Origin: Trogon surrucura
Lineage: Eukaryota > Chordata > Aves > Trogoniformes > Trogonidae
Assembly: GCA_020746105.1 (NCBI GenBank)
Contig: CM036618.1
Span: 6,332,501-6,396,500 of the forward strand
DNA: 64,000 nt
Reading direction: 5' to 3'
Made by a program: the position numbers and the translations under genes
The notes under the pieces: generated by a model
The model's database searches: none
What the model saw: only the letters and a program-made list of their open reading frames with translations
Told to the model about the DNA's origin: nothing
Part shown: positions 1 through 12,400 of the stretch, piece after piece
Layout of the letters: each line of letters begins with the position of its first letter
Position numbering within the stretch: the first letter of the stretch is position 1

Positions 1-1984
1 TTTCTTTTTCATTGATATTCCATCTACGCTATTTTTACTCTTTGCATCTCCGTGTATCAAAAGAAGCAGACAGTATATAGGGAGCCAGTGTCGACCTTAA
101 AGTCTGTTAAAGATCATCATTACGCTCTTTCTTTCATATCATCAAGGTCCCACTTCACAACCAGAAATTCAGTCTCTAAGAAGAACGGCCCTGGAGGCAC
201 CAGAAGTACTTTTCCTAACTTCTGATGAATTACACCCAAACGTGACTTAAAAGTTTGGGGGGAAAAAAGAAAAAAAGAGAAAGCATTTTTCTCTCTGATC
301 TAAGAAATGAACCTCCCCCTGGAATGTTTTCTCTGATTTCTGAGCACAGAAGCTGGTCTAAGTTAATGGGACATTTAAACTTTTAGGTAGGTACAGCTAA
401 CTGAAATTCAGTCCGGCTTGTGGTGGTGACGCACTGAGCTCCACGTGGCTTAACGCAGCTTAAACATGTGGGAAAAGGAGATTTTTTTCATCACTGTCCC
501 AGGAATCTAATGTCCTTGGGCAAGAATTTCCCTATTCCCAATTGAGTACATCACTTGGGCATTCTAGGTCCCTTTCAAATCTGGTAACTTATTTGGCCTG
601 GACACACAGGCGAGGATGATACTGATGTACACGTAGGGCTGCAATTGTTTAGTCCATACAAGAACGTTTCATAAGATAAAAGGTTTTTAATGGTCTGGCT
701 TGTCTTTCTGTGTTCCATCATTGGGATCCCTTTGCCCACATTTGGCAATGCTGGGTAAAGAACAAGGAACCTTGTTTTCTATCTCCTTTTTGTGAAAACA
801 TTATGTCTTAAAACTTCCAGCTATAACGTGAGTTGCTGGTGTAAATGACATAATATTAGAAAGGTGCAATTCTATATGTGGACCAGAACATTGTGAAATG
901 TTTTTGAAGTGGGAGATAAAACACTTAGTTTATATGCAAAAACGCCAACCAAATTTAAACATTTTCACCTGTAGACAAATCTTACCCCAAGATACATTCC
1001 TTCATAGGGTGTAGCTGTTAGAATTGAAGAAGGGTTAGCACTTAAAGAATGTGATTCTGAAAATTCCTCTATTAATAGATTTGGGCAAAATATTGTGAGA
1101 TCACAGAACTCGCTGCTCAACTAAATGCAAAGATTCTGTCCCAAACCACAGATTCTGTCGACATGAATCTGAAATCGGTAAGAAAATTAAAAACAATTCT
1201 TTCCGAAGAAAAAGAAGTTTGTCATAAAAATTATACACCAAAAAAAAAAAAAGATGTGCTCTCAGAAACAATGCCCTGATGCTTAGTAAGAGAAAATTTC
1301 TTAGTTTGTCCTCTGGCATGCAGTTTCTATTAAGTCTATCTTGTCTGTACTACAGTACTAAGCTTTCCATATGAGCTTTAAATCAAATTCCAGTTTGTTA
1401 TTGATAAACCCTGCAGGAACAGATACTCCCCAAAGAGTAATGACCCCACACAGCACTACACCAGCATAATTTTCACCAGTGAAATGAGCACAGTAGTACT
1501 AAAGGGCCTCAGAGCTCTTTCCAAATAACTTCCTGCTTATTCTCTTTGCACCTCTTTTCCAAATTAGTACAATGAATTTGAGTAGTTCAACACCGCCTTT
1601 CAGATCCTCCTTTAAAGACCTCATAGGGTTGGGGTTTTTACCTCATCAACTTTTACCTGTCTCAACTAAATGACATCAGGTCCATGCCTTCCAAGGAGTT
1701 TCATGGAGCAACTTGTGTCCGTGCTTCTGCCCCGTGAGCCTCCAAAAGAGAGCGGCCACATCCAAACCATGCCGTGGAGAGAACTCCTGGCCCACGCTGA
1801 CTCTCAGAATGGAATTATTTGGGACAACGCTACCTGGCTCAGGTCAAAGCTGATGATGGTATTGCAGTTGGAGTGAATTGTCTTGGTCATGGTCTAATTT
1901 ACTACTATGTGCCACGTCTTTCTTATTTCTGTGACTGAAACAGAGTGGACTTCCAGAATGTGATTCCTCGTGTCTTGAGGTGCA

Positions 1985-2099
1985 TCTAGGTGGTGTTGGG
2001 GCATATGGTTTAGGGGTGGGCTTTGTAATGTAGGGTTAATGGTTGGACTCAAGGATCCCAAGGGTCTTTTCCAACCTGAATGATTCTATGATTCTATGA
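1985..2099 (+). mobile_element. CR1 LINE 3'-end fragment
   Basis: The stretch has the CR1 3'-UTR signature: a GGTTGGACTC core, GGGTCTTTTCCAACCTGAAT, then two ATTCTATG octamers at the end. It carries the 'gggcatggtttagg' variant also seen in the copy at 55468-55699, so both probably belong to one older subfamily. No coding sequence remains. The 5' limit is approximate. Confidence 0.88.
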
Positions 2100-3041
2100 C
2101 AGGTGTGTTTAGGTGTGTTTGATGGAAGCAAATTACTTGTATCTGAACACAGACAAAATTAAAAGGGAGTAATTTATCCTCGTGTGAACAAAGGGTATAT
2201 TCCAAACAAACCTACACATTACTGCAATCCACAGGGCTCGCTGCATTTCTGCAAGCTTGGTACAGAGGCTTGCTAATGAATAGTGCGGGAAAAATCACAT
2301 CCACAACAAAAACCAATACGTATCCGTAGTATTTAAATACCTAACATCATTCACAGGGCTAAAGAAGCACAAGCTTCTGCCAACCTCTTCTTGTAGGGGC
2401 ATAACTTAATTGTCATATCTTGCTGGCATCTAGCCTGTGTTCCAGGTAGTGTCTTCTAAGGAAGTTATTTTCCCTCCACTGTCAAACTTGCAATGTACTA
2501 TGAAAGCATTACGGCAGCTATTGCATTATAACTGAATTATTGACATACAACAGCTGAGTGTTGCAAATCTATCCCTAATCTAGTAGACTGATAGATGAAT
2601 TGTGTTTCCATTAATCCCAGGAGAACCAAAGTGAAGCAGGACATTCACGGCGTGACGCCCTATGCATTCCTTTGCAGAATGCCAGTTCAGATTTCTGATG
2701 GGAAGATCTTTTTCCTCATGGAGGAGGTGGAACCATAAAGCAAATCATAAAAAATGGATATTTACACAACGAGGCAGAAGCCAGCTTTGCAATGACACTG
2801 ACTAAAGTTTTACCATAGATATATCTGATTTTAACAAGAAGATGTGGTAAATTTGATGGCAGTTTCTGACACAAAAATTTAGTGGAACATCCATAATATT
2901 AACAAAATCACAGCCAAACTTGCAGCTAGTTTTACTGCGGACAGGTCACCTGAGAGGTTCAGAGTAGCAACACAAGGACACAAACATCCCAAACTGTATT
3001 TCTACCCAAACTACAAAATAAGGAAAAAAAAGCCAAGATTT

Positions 3042-3130
3042 TCATAGAATCCTAGAATGGCCTAGGCTGGAAGGGACCTTAGAGACCATCTAATACAACC
3101 TCCCTGTCACGGGCAGGGACGTCTCTCTTT
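3042..3130 (-). mobile_element. CR1 LINE 3'-end fragment
   Basis: Reading the plus strand, it opens with inverted octamers (catagaatcctagaatgg), then the ctggaagggaccttagagac core and a cctgtcacgggcagggacg segment. This is the reverse complement of a CR1 tail. It is truncated after about 90 bp and lacks any ORF2. Confidence 0.9.
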
Positions 3131-3482
3131 TAAGTGAATATGCACCTTCTCCCCACACTGATTCAGCCATATCCCACAAGGATCCCAAGTCTGTCCTTTT
3201 TAAGAGATGAAGAAAGCAAAACAGCATTGCACTTGCAAAGTTTAACTTCTCATGGATTCTGTCGCCCAACAAGCAATAGAAAAGAAAATGAATACCGAAG
3301 CATCACCAGTTCTACTTATGCCAGAGCCTAAATTGTGCAATAAAAAGGGGTTCCAGGTACATCTTTGTGAAATTTTGTTCTCCAGAGACTGTCACCTGTT
3401 ACGAAGACAACTTTGATGATACGGATATCTCTCCTTCCTGTGCACAGATCAATTACATTTATGAACTGGAACTGCTTATTAT

Positions 3483-3615
3483 CACAGAACCATAGAATGG
3501 GTTGGAAGGGACCTTAAAGATCACCTAGTTCCAAACCCCTGCCATGGGCAGGGACACCTCCCACCAGACCAGGCTGGTCAGAGCCTCGTCCAGTTCAGAC
3601 TTGAACACTTCCAGT
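3483..3615 (-). mobile_element. CR1 LINE 3'-end fragment
   Basis: Inverted octamers followed by gggttggaagggacc, ccctgccatgggcaggga and a stretch matching the last ORF2 codons read in reverse (gagcctcgtccagttcagac). It lies 352 bp from the fragment at 3042-3130 but has a different core sequence, so it is a separate insertion, not a split one. Confidence 0.9.
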
Positions 3616-6290
3616 TATTCCCTCTATAATGGTCTTACTCCGAGGAGCAGCATTTCACTGGAGATTTTACTACTCTCTTATGAGGGCAAAATATTGACTG
3701 TTTTGAAGTAAGAGAGAGGTGCTATTCCAGTTTTAATCTTCTTTTGATTCTGCCAATCTAGTGGGCTGGTTTGCCAGTATTTATAGCTGGTATTGAACTT
3801 TTTTATAAAAAGTCACAATCACAATGTGTTGATAACGTAATCGTGTATTATGGCAAAGTAGCGTGAACTGTGTTCTCAGTTTTGTTCTCTATTTTAAGAA
3901 CATTCTATTTTCCTTTGTACATTGCTATTTTTAGTATTTTAGAGACAGTCCTTTGCTTCAAATTAAAACCTCAGGATAGATCAATAACTTTTATATATAA
4001 TCCTATAAGAACATTCTTTCCTTTCTATACGACAGCATTAGTGGGTGCTTTTTCAGTCAAAATTGTACGAATTGTTTGTTCTCTAGCAGTGTGTGGAGGT
4101 GGCTCGGAGTCTTGCTTACTCCTCTGTGGTACAAATATGGAATCGACCTCACAGAACAACAAGTGATCCCATGAAGTCTTAGCTCTAATGTTATAAAAAG
4201 TTTTGAAAGAAATGAGCATAAACAATATTTGCTTTTTGTATCGTAACTGAAACCATACTGCTAAACAATCACATCCTGTTTAGCCCATAATGACATCAGA
4301 AATATATGTTAATCATCTGCTCTGGACAACTTAGCATGATTTTTGACCCAAGGCAAAGTGGAGCTGAAATCATTTACAGTTGTCCAAACCAAGATAACCA
4401 CACTTTCTTGAGGTAATTGTACCTAAAAGGAACACTGCCTTTAGATTGCAGTTCGTGATGTAAGTACACTAATTCCTTAAAAAGAACACTGTTAGAATTT
4501 TTAAAGTGTCTATTGGACTTCCTCCAAAACTTAGCATGGATTAAATTTTCTAATGCACAAAGAAAATGTGATGTACAAGATCAGCCCGTCCACGAACAAT
4601 TCTTCCTTTAGGAATGGATCACCTTTCCTACTATCTTTGACTCCTTTCCACCTACCTCAAAGTGATAACAAAATCCGGAGCAAAACAAAGCGAAAAAGGT
4701 GCTAAACATTTTAAATAGCATGTCTCAAGCAATCTTTAATGTTTTGTCATCAGTTTTAAACAAAATAAGAAAGAAAATACACACTACTGACATTGCACCT
4801 GTATGATGAGTCTATTCTAAAATAAGTAGATCTTGATTTTTGCCATTTTTTTTTAACATGGAAACTGATAAGGAGTCCACAAAATAACATAAAGTAGAGC
4901 AACAGAGAGAAGTATTACTTTATATACATACACATACACACCAGTGTTCATGAATTACTGTCTAGTGAGAAAGATGAAAGACAAATATTTGATTACAGAA
5001 TATATTCCTTGACAGACAGAACTTTATAGGTCTAGTAAATTGTGTAGTTTCTCAGACCAAGAAAATAGTATAATGGAATGACAGAAGAAAATATAAAGTC
5101 AGGCACAAGAATGTAAAGTCAGAGCGGCGCTGTCACGTATTTTTGCGCATAAAGGCTCAAAGGATTTGCCTGCCTTTATGCAAAACATAACATTTGGCAT
5201 AAATAAATAAATAAGAAAGTAAAGAGAAGAAACCATCGGTTTCCAAAACACAAACAGTGCTTGGGAAGAACTGTTCCATGACACTGATTCTCAGCTGGGA
5301 GAAAGGGGACTCGTTCGCAGCCAAATTCTTGAAGGGATTCTTGAGTAGATTCTGAGCAACTGCAAAGAGGAAAAGGAAGGGGAAACAGGACTGGGAAAGT
5401 CCCAGTTCTGAAAAGGGGCTGAATTAGGAAAAAAAATAAAAGACTTACAATCCAGGACAGGATAAAAATGTTATTTTTTAGAATTTTCCACGATATGCTG
5501 AAAGGGAAACGAAGCTCTAATACTCAGATATTAAAAACACAAATATTTTTGCGTCAGCCACCTCAGCACAGAATAAGTCAAAACCAAGTAATCAGCTTCT
5601 GCCACTAAAAGGGTACAAAAAGCACTCTAAACCCAGCAAGTTTCCAACAGACACATCTGCTAGAGTACTGATTAAAAAGGATGGAAATTGGCCCAAACAC
5701 TAGTGTGGAATTTTGCCCTCGACATCCAGTTGCCCGCAGAAAACGTGAGGAGGAACTGAGCAGGAACATGGGACCATGGACCATTTTCCGTATTTGACGG
5801 GGTAGCCCTGTCCACCTGCAAAAAATTCCACCCATAGGATGGAGAGAAGAGCATATGCTGAAGTACGTTGGCACAGATTATTTTAATTTCCTCTGCAAGC
5901 TGTGTTATATGAAGAGTCCTGAAATGCTATCGAAACAATTTTCTAATGAGACGATTAATGAAAAAAAAAAAAGTGATGGTAAAAAACGCCTGTGAAATGA
6001 TCATAAATAGAATCTGCTTTCTAGAGGAAGGAAATGCAAATATATGGTAGACAGAAAGATCCGTAACTACTCTTTCATAATCTTCTCAGCATGAGTGCTT
6101 AGATATCAGGAAATATTTGGGGGAATAGGAAAAATATGGAAACAGGATTCCTTTAGACCATCTGAGTAAAAGGAAAAAAGTAATAATGACATAATATGCA
6201 GCACAAAAAAGGTATCAGACCAGCACGATGTATGAAATGTTTTACAGTCTTCTCTGCTGGAGCTGCGTATCAGCAAAAGAAAAGAATTAC

Positions 6291-6427
6291 CTCCATCCTC
6301 TCTTGCTTGACATCATCAATCTCATCATCTTCAAATATGGCTAGGAGCTCTCCAGTCTGGTCAATGGAGCTGAGGAAGTCTTGAGCGAGCTTCTGCCGTT
6401 TGTTGGTGTTGTTGCTGTTGAATTTGT
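6291..6427 (-). CDS. SUPT3H: SUPT3H internal coding exon, linker region
   Basis: The minus strand encodes 46 codons: [18 protein letters not shown], then [18 protein letters not shown], then [10 protein letters not shown]. This is the characteristic SUPT3H linker: an Asn-rich stretch, a KRQK basic patch that resembles a nuclear-localisation signal (inference), and an acidic FEDDEIDDV segment. The exon is 137 nt; its first two bases complete the aspartate codon begun at 8061, and it ends in phase 0 at GAG|GTAATT. The acceptor is TTTGTGAAG, atypical in having A at -3, but no other AG keeps the frame with the previous exon. A longer minus-strand frame runs 5' of this acceptor; those residues do not resemble SUPT3H and are intronic. 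The next coding exon (RAERQ... in vertebrate orthologues) was not found in 1-6290. Confidence 0.97.
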
Positions 6428-8060
6428 CTTCACAAAGGTAAGAAAAGAGCAACAGACTTGAGTTATTTCGTTTCCCCAAACACCAACCGATGTCCCTAGG
6501 AGGGCCATGTTTTAGATTCGGATGCACTGTGCAGAAAAGGCTCGTTCTTACTGCTGTTCTCATAGAAGCTGTGCTACCTGACCAAGGTGATGTCATGGCT
6601 TTGCTGCAGGAGCACTGTAGTAAAAAATCTCCTTTAGTGTTTTGTAGTTTGACTCGGTGTTTTTTCTGTAATCTAGAGGAATCTAGTCTAGTGCTCGTAT
6701 ATCATTACATCTCAGTGAAGGAGCCACAGTGGACAGAGCTATGGAAGAAACTGCCCTTCTGCGGTTGCACAAAAACCTCACTCACAGAAGAGAATATAGA
6801 GAGGAAATGTTCTCTCCTGAGAGCACGCAGAACATCCTCATTGCCTGCAAACCGCAACACACACACTACGATGCAGCTCCACAGGTGAGGGACCATCGCT
6901 CCATGGTACAACCCGGAGAACCCTGCCAGGGGAATCCCTGTGGTTCTCTAGAGAACAGCAGCTGTACAGACATCAGCTTCACAAAACAAAATTAACAGCT
7001 TCAATTACCAAAGCCTGCCAGAAAACGCAATCTTTAATTCCTAGATGAACTGTGTTTATGAAGCATTCCAGGAGTGTCTCAATGGCTTAGGAAAATTGCT
7101 TATTTGTTTTGAACAGTGGCACGGACTTAAGAAAACCAAAGCTGTCAGGTAGGAAGCAACACTGCCAGGTTGCTTGCGCACAACAATACACTTTCATGTG
7201 TGGTGCAATTAAAACGCCAGAGGGAAATTAAATCTCAAATGATTTTACAAAAACTTATCCACGGATTGACTAAGTCAAGGCAAGCAGTACAGTGTTTACC
7301 CAACATCACTGAGGCTGCTCAGAGGAACCAAACAAAAGGAATGCATTGTAAGGGAATAAAAATGAAAATGAAAGGTTGTGAGAAAGGAAATAAATTAAAT
7401 ATAAAAAGTTGTGTATGGACATTGCTGCACGTTAGAAAAGTGTGGCGAGATTTAGATTTGCTAAGATAAGCTAAAACTTAACTTTGCACAAAGGAAGTGC
7501 CAATTCTTCTATTAATATAAAACAACACGGCTTTATACCAGCAAATTATATGGCATAAGTAAGTATATTTTTAACTCAAAGAGGTTTTCCTTTAAATGCA
7601 TTGGTTATAAAATCTGTGACTTAATGAATAGGGAAACAAAAGTGTTTCCCATTCTTTAAATTACAAATTCAAAGTCTCAAACGTTAAACCACCCTGAAAA
7701 GAAATCCAGGTCATATACCAGCATTGAATGACTTCAGGTTATGGGATTTTTTGTAAAACATGTCAAAACCCTTGGATAATAATTTAACAAATGTCCATTC
7801 AACTGCCCTTTAATCAGCACCAGTGTCTTCAACAGAGCCCTGACACTAAGCAGTCTTACTTATCATTTGGATGGTAGATGCAAACACTTAATTCAAAAGT
7901 ATTCCAAATGGAAAAGCAGAGATTTTAAGACCAAATTACTTGAAGTCAGTATTTTTGCATCTTTTAACTATTAAGCAAGACATTAATGCTTTGCGTTGAG
8001 CTTATGAGCACATTTACAAAATATCGAGCCTCCCCCAAACAAAGTAATTGTTTTTTATAC
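6428..8060 (-). other. SUPT3H: SUPT3H intron, 1,633 bp
   Basis: Intron between the exons at 8061-8151 and 6291-6427, bounded by GTATAA and TTTGTGAAG on the minus strand. It breaks a codon after its first base. I see no mobile element in it; the plus-strand open frames near 6490-6995 overlap each other in different frames, carry no recognisable domain and look like chance. Confidence 0.9.
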
Positions 8061-8151
8061 CTTCAAGGAGGTCATCTTCTTCTATTCCTTTGACAATTTT
8101 AGATTTGTAGTCTCGAAAAAACATGTATTTAAGTAGCCTTCTAAGCTTTTT
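8061..8151 (-). CDS. SUPT3H: SUPT3H internal coding exon, end of first histone fold and acidic linker
   Basis: The minus strand encodes [20 protein letters not shown] followed by [10 protein letters not shown] and one base of the next codon: 91 nt, entering in phase 0 and leaving in phase 1. The basic [10 protein letters not shown] helix closes the first histone fold, and the acidic EEDDLLE starts the linker between the two Spt3 folds. The acceptor is TTTCTCTTAG. The donor is GAAG|GTATAA, which departs from GTRAGT and may be a weak 5' splice site. The split aspartate codon (G|AC) joins perfectly to the exon at 6291-6427. The match to vertebrate SUPT3H is by recall; only a few conservative differences are expected. 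Confidence 0.97.
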
Positions 8152-9354
8152 CTAAGAGAAAAAAACCACATCTTAATTAGTGTCATATGGTTATTTCATT
8201 ATATGGTTATTTTTTATGTAGACTAACTCTGTAACACACAAACATAAGAATGTGTAATATATTACTCAGTAAATATAATTTTTAAGATGTTTGTAATTTT
8301 TGGTTCTGCAGAAAATCCATACATAGAAAATACATCAAGGTCAGTAGCAATTCCACATGAGATTTTACTTATTTGAGGTTCTTGCTTGTCAACCATGGGA
8401 TAGAAATGGGGTTGATTTTCAGAAAGCAGAAATTCAGAAATCATGTGGCTTTTAGGGCACTCCAAAATCTTTGCTCAGTTTGGAAATTCAAACCTACAAA
8501 TGCATATTTCCATGACCTTTAACATCTACATTAACCACTATTTTCAGTATAGCCTTACAGATCATATCATACAAAGAAAATGCAACTGGTTTTCATGTTT
8601 TAGTTGTGTTTTTTTTTTAATTTTGGATTTTTTTTCCATTAGCTTCACTTATAAAATGAGGAAAGAAAATCAAAGGGGAGAAAAAAAGGGGGTGGGAAAG
8701 AAGGGAACTAAAGAAGAAAAGGAGATAATGGAAGAATAAATAATGTTGATTAAAATAACTGACAATTTTTAATCATTTTGAAATTTGAAGAAAGAAAATG
8801 AATTTAATCTTTGCATGGAAAATTGTTTTTTGTTTTAATTATTGATGTGCTCTATTTACTATCCAGAGAAAACAAGACCATGTCTAAATTTGGAGATTTT
8901 AGCTAGAAAAAGTACAAGAAAATTATTATGAAGGAAAATCAGGACAGGATTTACTGACAGTCTAGATAACAAAAATGTAGTGGCCGCTCTGTAAAATGTC
9001 ACTTCTACACCCTGAGTAACCAGGAGGAAATTAGAATGATTGATTTTTAATAAAAGGTATATTGAGGTTAAGGATCAATATTGATATCTAATTATTCTGA
9101 GCTCTAAGGAACCTACCTAAAGCTTAGTGAAAAAAAATCTATTGGTAATTGAAGTTACAAGAAAAAATCAGAATTAATTAATATGTTGTACAAATAGTGT
9201 AGTGTGCACAATACAATGCAGTTGCAGAGCAGCTATACTTTTAAATAGAGCCACTTGTGATGATGGGCTCTTTTCACATGGGTTAGGCAAGCACTTTAAA
9301 ACACACTGAGTAGCTTACGAGGTAAAGTGAGAAATTTCTGTCTCATTACTCTAC
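8152..9354 (-). other. SUPT3H: SUPT3H intron, 1,203 bp
   Basis: Short phase-0 intron between the histone-fold exons, bounded by GTAGAG and TTTCTCTTAG on the minus strand. It contains a purine-rich low-complexity tract at 8655-8737 and is otherwise plain AT-rich intron. Confidence 0.9.
8655..8737. repeat. Purine-rich low-complexity tract
   Basis: About 80 bases of mostly A and G on the plus strand (for example gaaaaggagataatggaaga) with no regular unit. It lies inside a short SUPT3H intron, where it is a polypyrimidine stretch in transcript sense about 500 nt 5' of the exon at 8061-8151, too far away to be its polypyrimidine tract. Confidence 0.7.
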
Positions 9355-9441
9355 CTTATCTTTGCGCATTAAGAACAGGAGATCTTCCGCCGAGATGACT
9401 CGAGCTCCTCTCAGCTGAGAAACTTCAGCTGCTTGCTGTAA
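9355..9441 (-). CDS. SUPT3H: SUPT3H internal coding exon, histone-fold core
   Basis: The minus strand encodes 29 complete codons, [20 protein letters not shown] followed by LLFLMRKDK. This is the most conserved part of the SUPT3H N-terminal histone fold; [11 protein letters not shown] matches the loop and short-helix region of TAF13/Spt3 proteins. The acceptor is ATTTTAG and the donor is AAG|GTAGAG, somewhat weak after position +3. Phase is 0 at both ends, so the exon could be skipped without a frameshift. It is the first exon after the giant intron and lies 1,203 bp upstream, in transcript sense, of the next exon. The translation has no stops or frameshifts and the flanks are single-copy intron, so I see no sign of a pseudogene. 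Confidence 0.97.
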
Positions 9442-12400
9442 CTAAAATAAACGAATAAATTAGGACGGCTGTTCCTGGATTTAAAAATTTATTCACTAAG
9501 GTTTGTTTGAAATCAGTTCAGATAATGTTTTGCATGGTAGTGCATAGCAAAACACAAGCCGTGCACTAAAACACAGGCTGGGACTCTCAAAGGTGTCACT
9601 CACCCGGCTCTCGTTAGCCAAGAAGTGCACAACAATCTCACGAAAAGACTGAAAGACTTTTGATAAAACTCAGGCAAAAGCTTTTTTTGTTTATATTTTA
9701 AGAGATTGCTTTTAAAAAGCGAAAGCGTACATCCTTTCTGGCTTTTTTCTTTTCTTTTGCTGCACCACATTAGCCCAGAAAATGAACATACAATTCTCTC
9801 AGGCAACGTAAAAATGCCAAATTCTTGCCATAGCACTTTATGTGCAACTGTGGAAGGGTGGCTGAACCCTCCTCAGATTTTTTAGAATAACAAATATTAA
9901 TTTTTAACATCTTACCCAGGTATTTTTTTGAAAGAAACTCTACCCCTACTTGACAAGTCAGACTCACATGAAGGACTTTTTCAGGCAGACTTATCTGGGA
10001 GAAGAAAAATGATGTGATAGGAAACGCTGAATCTGTTAATAAAGTAATTGGAAAAACCTCACTGGGCAGAGCAGGCCATTCAGATAGGAAAGAGAGAAAG
10101 ATGGGATCGAGCAATGAGTGCCACAAAAATTGACAAGAGGTGGCCAAAGGAGCGTGAAGCAAAGAGCCGCCCTCGCTTCCGTCACGACAGCGCCTCTAAA
10201 CTCACATTTTGCTGTAAAGAGCAAAAATCTCTCTGCAAGGGACTAAGCTTTGGGTTCACCTTCAGTAGGAGCAGGAAATCGGGCCAGTTTATACACAAAT
10301 ATCATATCAAAACCAGTGCAAGATTAGAAACCATCTTGCACACGCTGATGTGTATCAAGCCACTGGGCTAAGGAGCTCCAGCGCAAACGCAGAAGTTCAT
10401 GGGATTTGCTGTTTTCACTTTGTTTCTGGTGTAAGAAGGTGCTGTAAACTTTACAGCAGGGTGCGACAGGAAGAATGCTTCAGAGCATGGAGTGTGCCTT
10501 TCCTTCTAAATTCAAAACTACTATTCAAAAGGCAAGAATTAATCATCACCTCTTTGCTTGTTAACCATCTGATGGATTGGCTGACAGCGAGCACAGTATA
10601 AAAGTTATCAAGAGGAGAGATCCTTAAAAGAATTCTTGATATTAAAACTCCTACACACCTGTAATACGGTCGATAAACAGAAAGTTAATTTATTTTTAAC
10701 TAACTCTATATTCTTCTTTCAGAAATGCATTAATGCACCTGAAAATAATTTAAAGAAATCCTATCCTTCCTACTAATAGTAGCAATGGTTTCACTCAGTA
10801 TCACTGCCTGAATAAGTATATTATTAATCTGAGCTCCCATGCTGCTATGACTTGAAATAGGCCTATTCAGAAGTTAAAAAGATCAACAAAAACAGTAGCT
10901 GTTTCTAATATCCAAAGGAGGAGAGAGGGGGGGGAAAAAAAAGATTTTCGCTTTGGCAAGTGTTCAGTGGGCAAAAGATTCAGTCCATAAATCATAATAC
11001 TGGACTGCATTAATTTTTTTTCCGCACTAATCGCACGCATACAAAACGTTAACTGTATCTCGTACGCGCAACACAAAACATACTGCGCAAAGAGTTTCAG
11101 ATTTTCCCCTTGAAACCTTCTCTTGGCCCTCGCAGTCACAGAGACTAGAGAGATTTCAGGAATTCAGAAGTCACAGTAATATAATCTTACTTGAAAAATG
11201 TGAGAATGCGAAAAACGATATTTTCTTGGCATAAGGAAAACTGTTTCTTATTCTGATTAGTTGGAGGGCACGCAAGCTACTTATATTTCTAACATAAAAT
11301 ATAAAGAGCCGGATAAAAATAAATTTACCAAGAGCGAGCCAATATTCATCTCTGGTGTAAATCTATTGCAGTTAATGGATTTATGCCAAGGCTGACTTTG
11401 GCCTCAGCAAGCTTAAAAGTGTGACAAAACCTGACCTTAGCACGGTGATAACACAACACAGCTTTTCCAAATACCATCGAAAACAACGGCAGAAATATCC
11501 AACGGGAAGGTATGCTCTAGCTCCCTACCCCGTACAGGACCGTAACGACATTCTTTAAGGTGCCAAACCATTCTATGATTCTAGGAGACCTTAATTTTCC
11601 TAATATAAAATTCAGATAAGTTAATTTCTGCGTGTAGCCTTATTTTTCCAAATGACAAACACGTGACATCACTTAAACCGACGACGGTGTGCAAGCTGCT
11701 TACAGGAACCTCCCAGTGAAGGAAGGGAGCGTAAGGAGCGGAGGCCAAATTCACGTCCCATTTGCATCTAAGTAAATCCTGAACAACACTGTTTATTTTA
11801 AAGCAGTTATTCCGGGCTAAACACAAGATCAAAATCTGGAATAATATTCTCAGTTTCTACAAAAACAATGAAAACTTTATTCTCGTTATTGCCTCGACTT
11901 CTGCATCTATTTTATTTTAAGGAACGAACACACAACATTTAATTTCTTTGGCTTAAAGAAAGCAAAATACGAAAATAATTACTTCCTGTACAGTTATAAA
12001 ATATGGATTATTTATCCAAACAGACCATAATGAGTTCTGCATTGGTACACATATTTACCCGGGGAGCCAGGATATGCTCAGGTAAATATGTATCCAAGCA
12101 ATTAAAAAAAAATTACGCGCCGCACAGCCGAGGTTGGGGGGGAAGATGTATTTATAGTCTCAGCACACACATAATTGACTCATTCAAACCACAACACGAG
12201 TGCTTTGCTATAATTAGTATTATAACAAACTGTCTTATTCGACTGTCCCAGAGTTGCCATTAAGATGCCATAAGCCCTGATGCCTTAATTTCCGGAGCTG
12301 GAGGCCTTGTTGAATCATTACCAGGGCTGCGTTACATGATGAAGGGGGATTGCAGGAAGTCATACCAAAGAAACGATCCATCTCCAAGAACCCAAGCATT

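Larger units (their letters stand above)
1..6290 (-). other. SUPT3H: SUPT3H intron 3' of the last visible exon (partial)
   Basis: This is the start of the intron after the exon ending QERME; it runs off the window. I searched the minus strand for the next SUPT3H segment and found none. It holds CR1 tails at 1985-2099, 3042-3130 and 3483-3615. The rest is AT-rich and apparently single-copy, with short A-runs near 1240 and 5962. No RNA gene or promoter is recognisable. Confidence 0.85.

Noticed and set aside
1670..1876. Plus-strand frame, plus an alternative frame reading GQRYLAQVKADDG, just before a CR1 tail
   Set aside because: Looked protein-like at first, but an in-frame stop lies a few codons upstream and I recognise no family; probably chance.
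11543..11582. Possible CR1 3' terminus (cattctatgattct preceded by aaggtgccaaacc)
   Set aside because: Only about 40 bp with one good octamer pair; too short to separate from chance.
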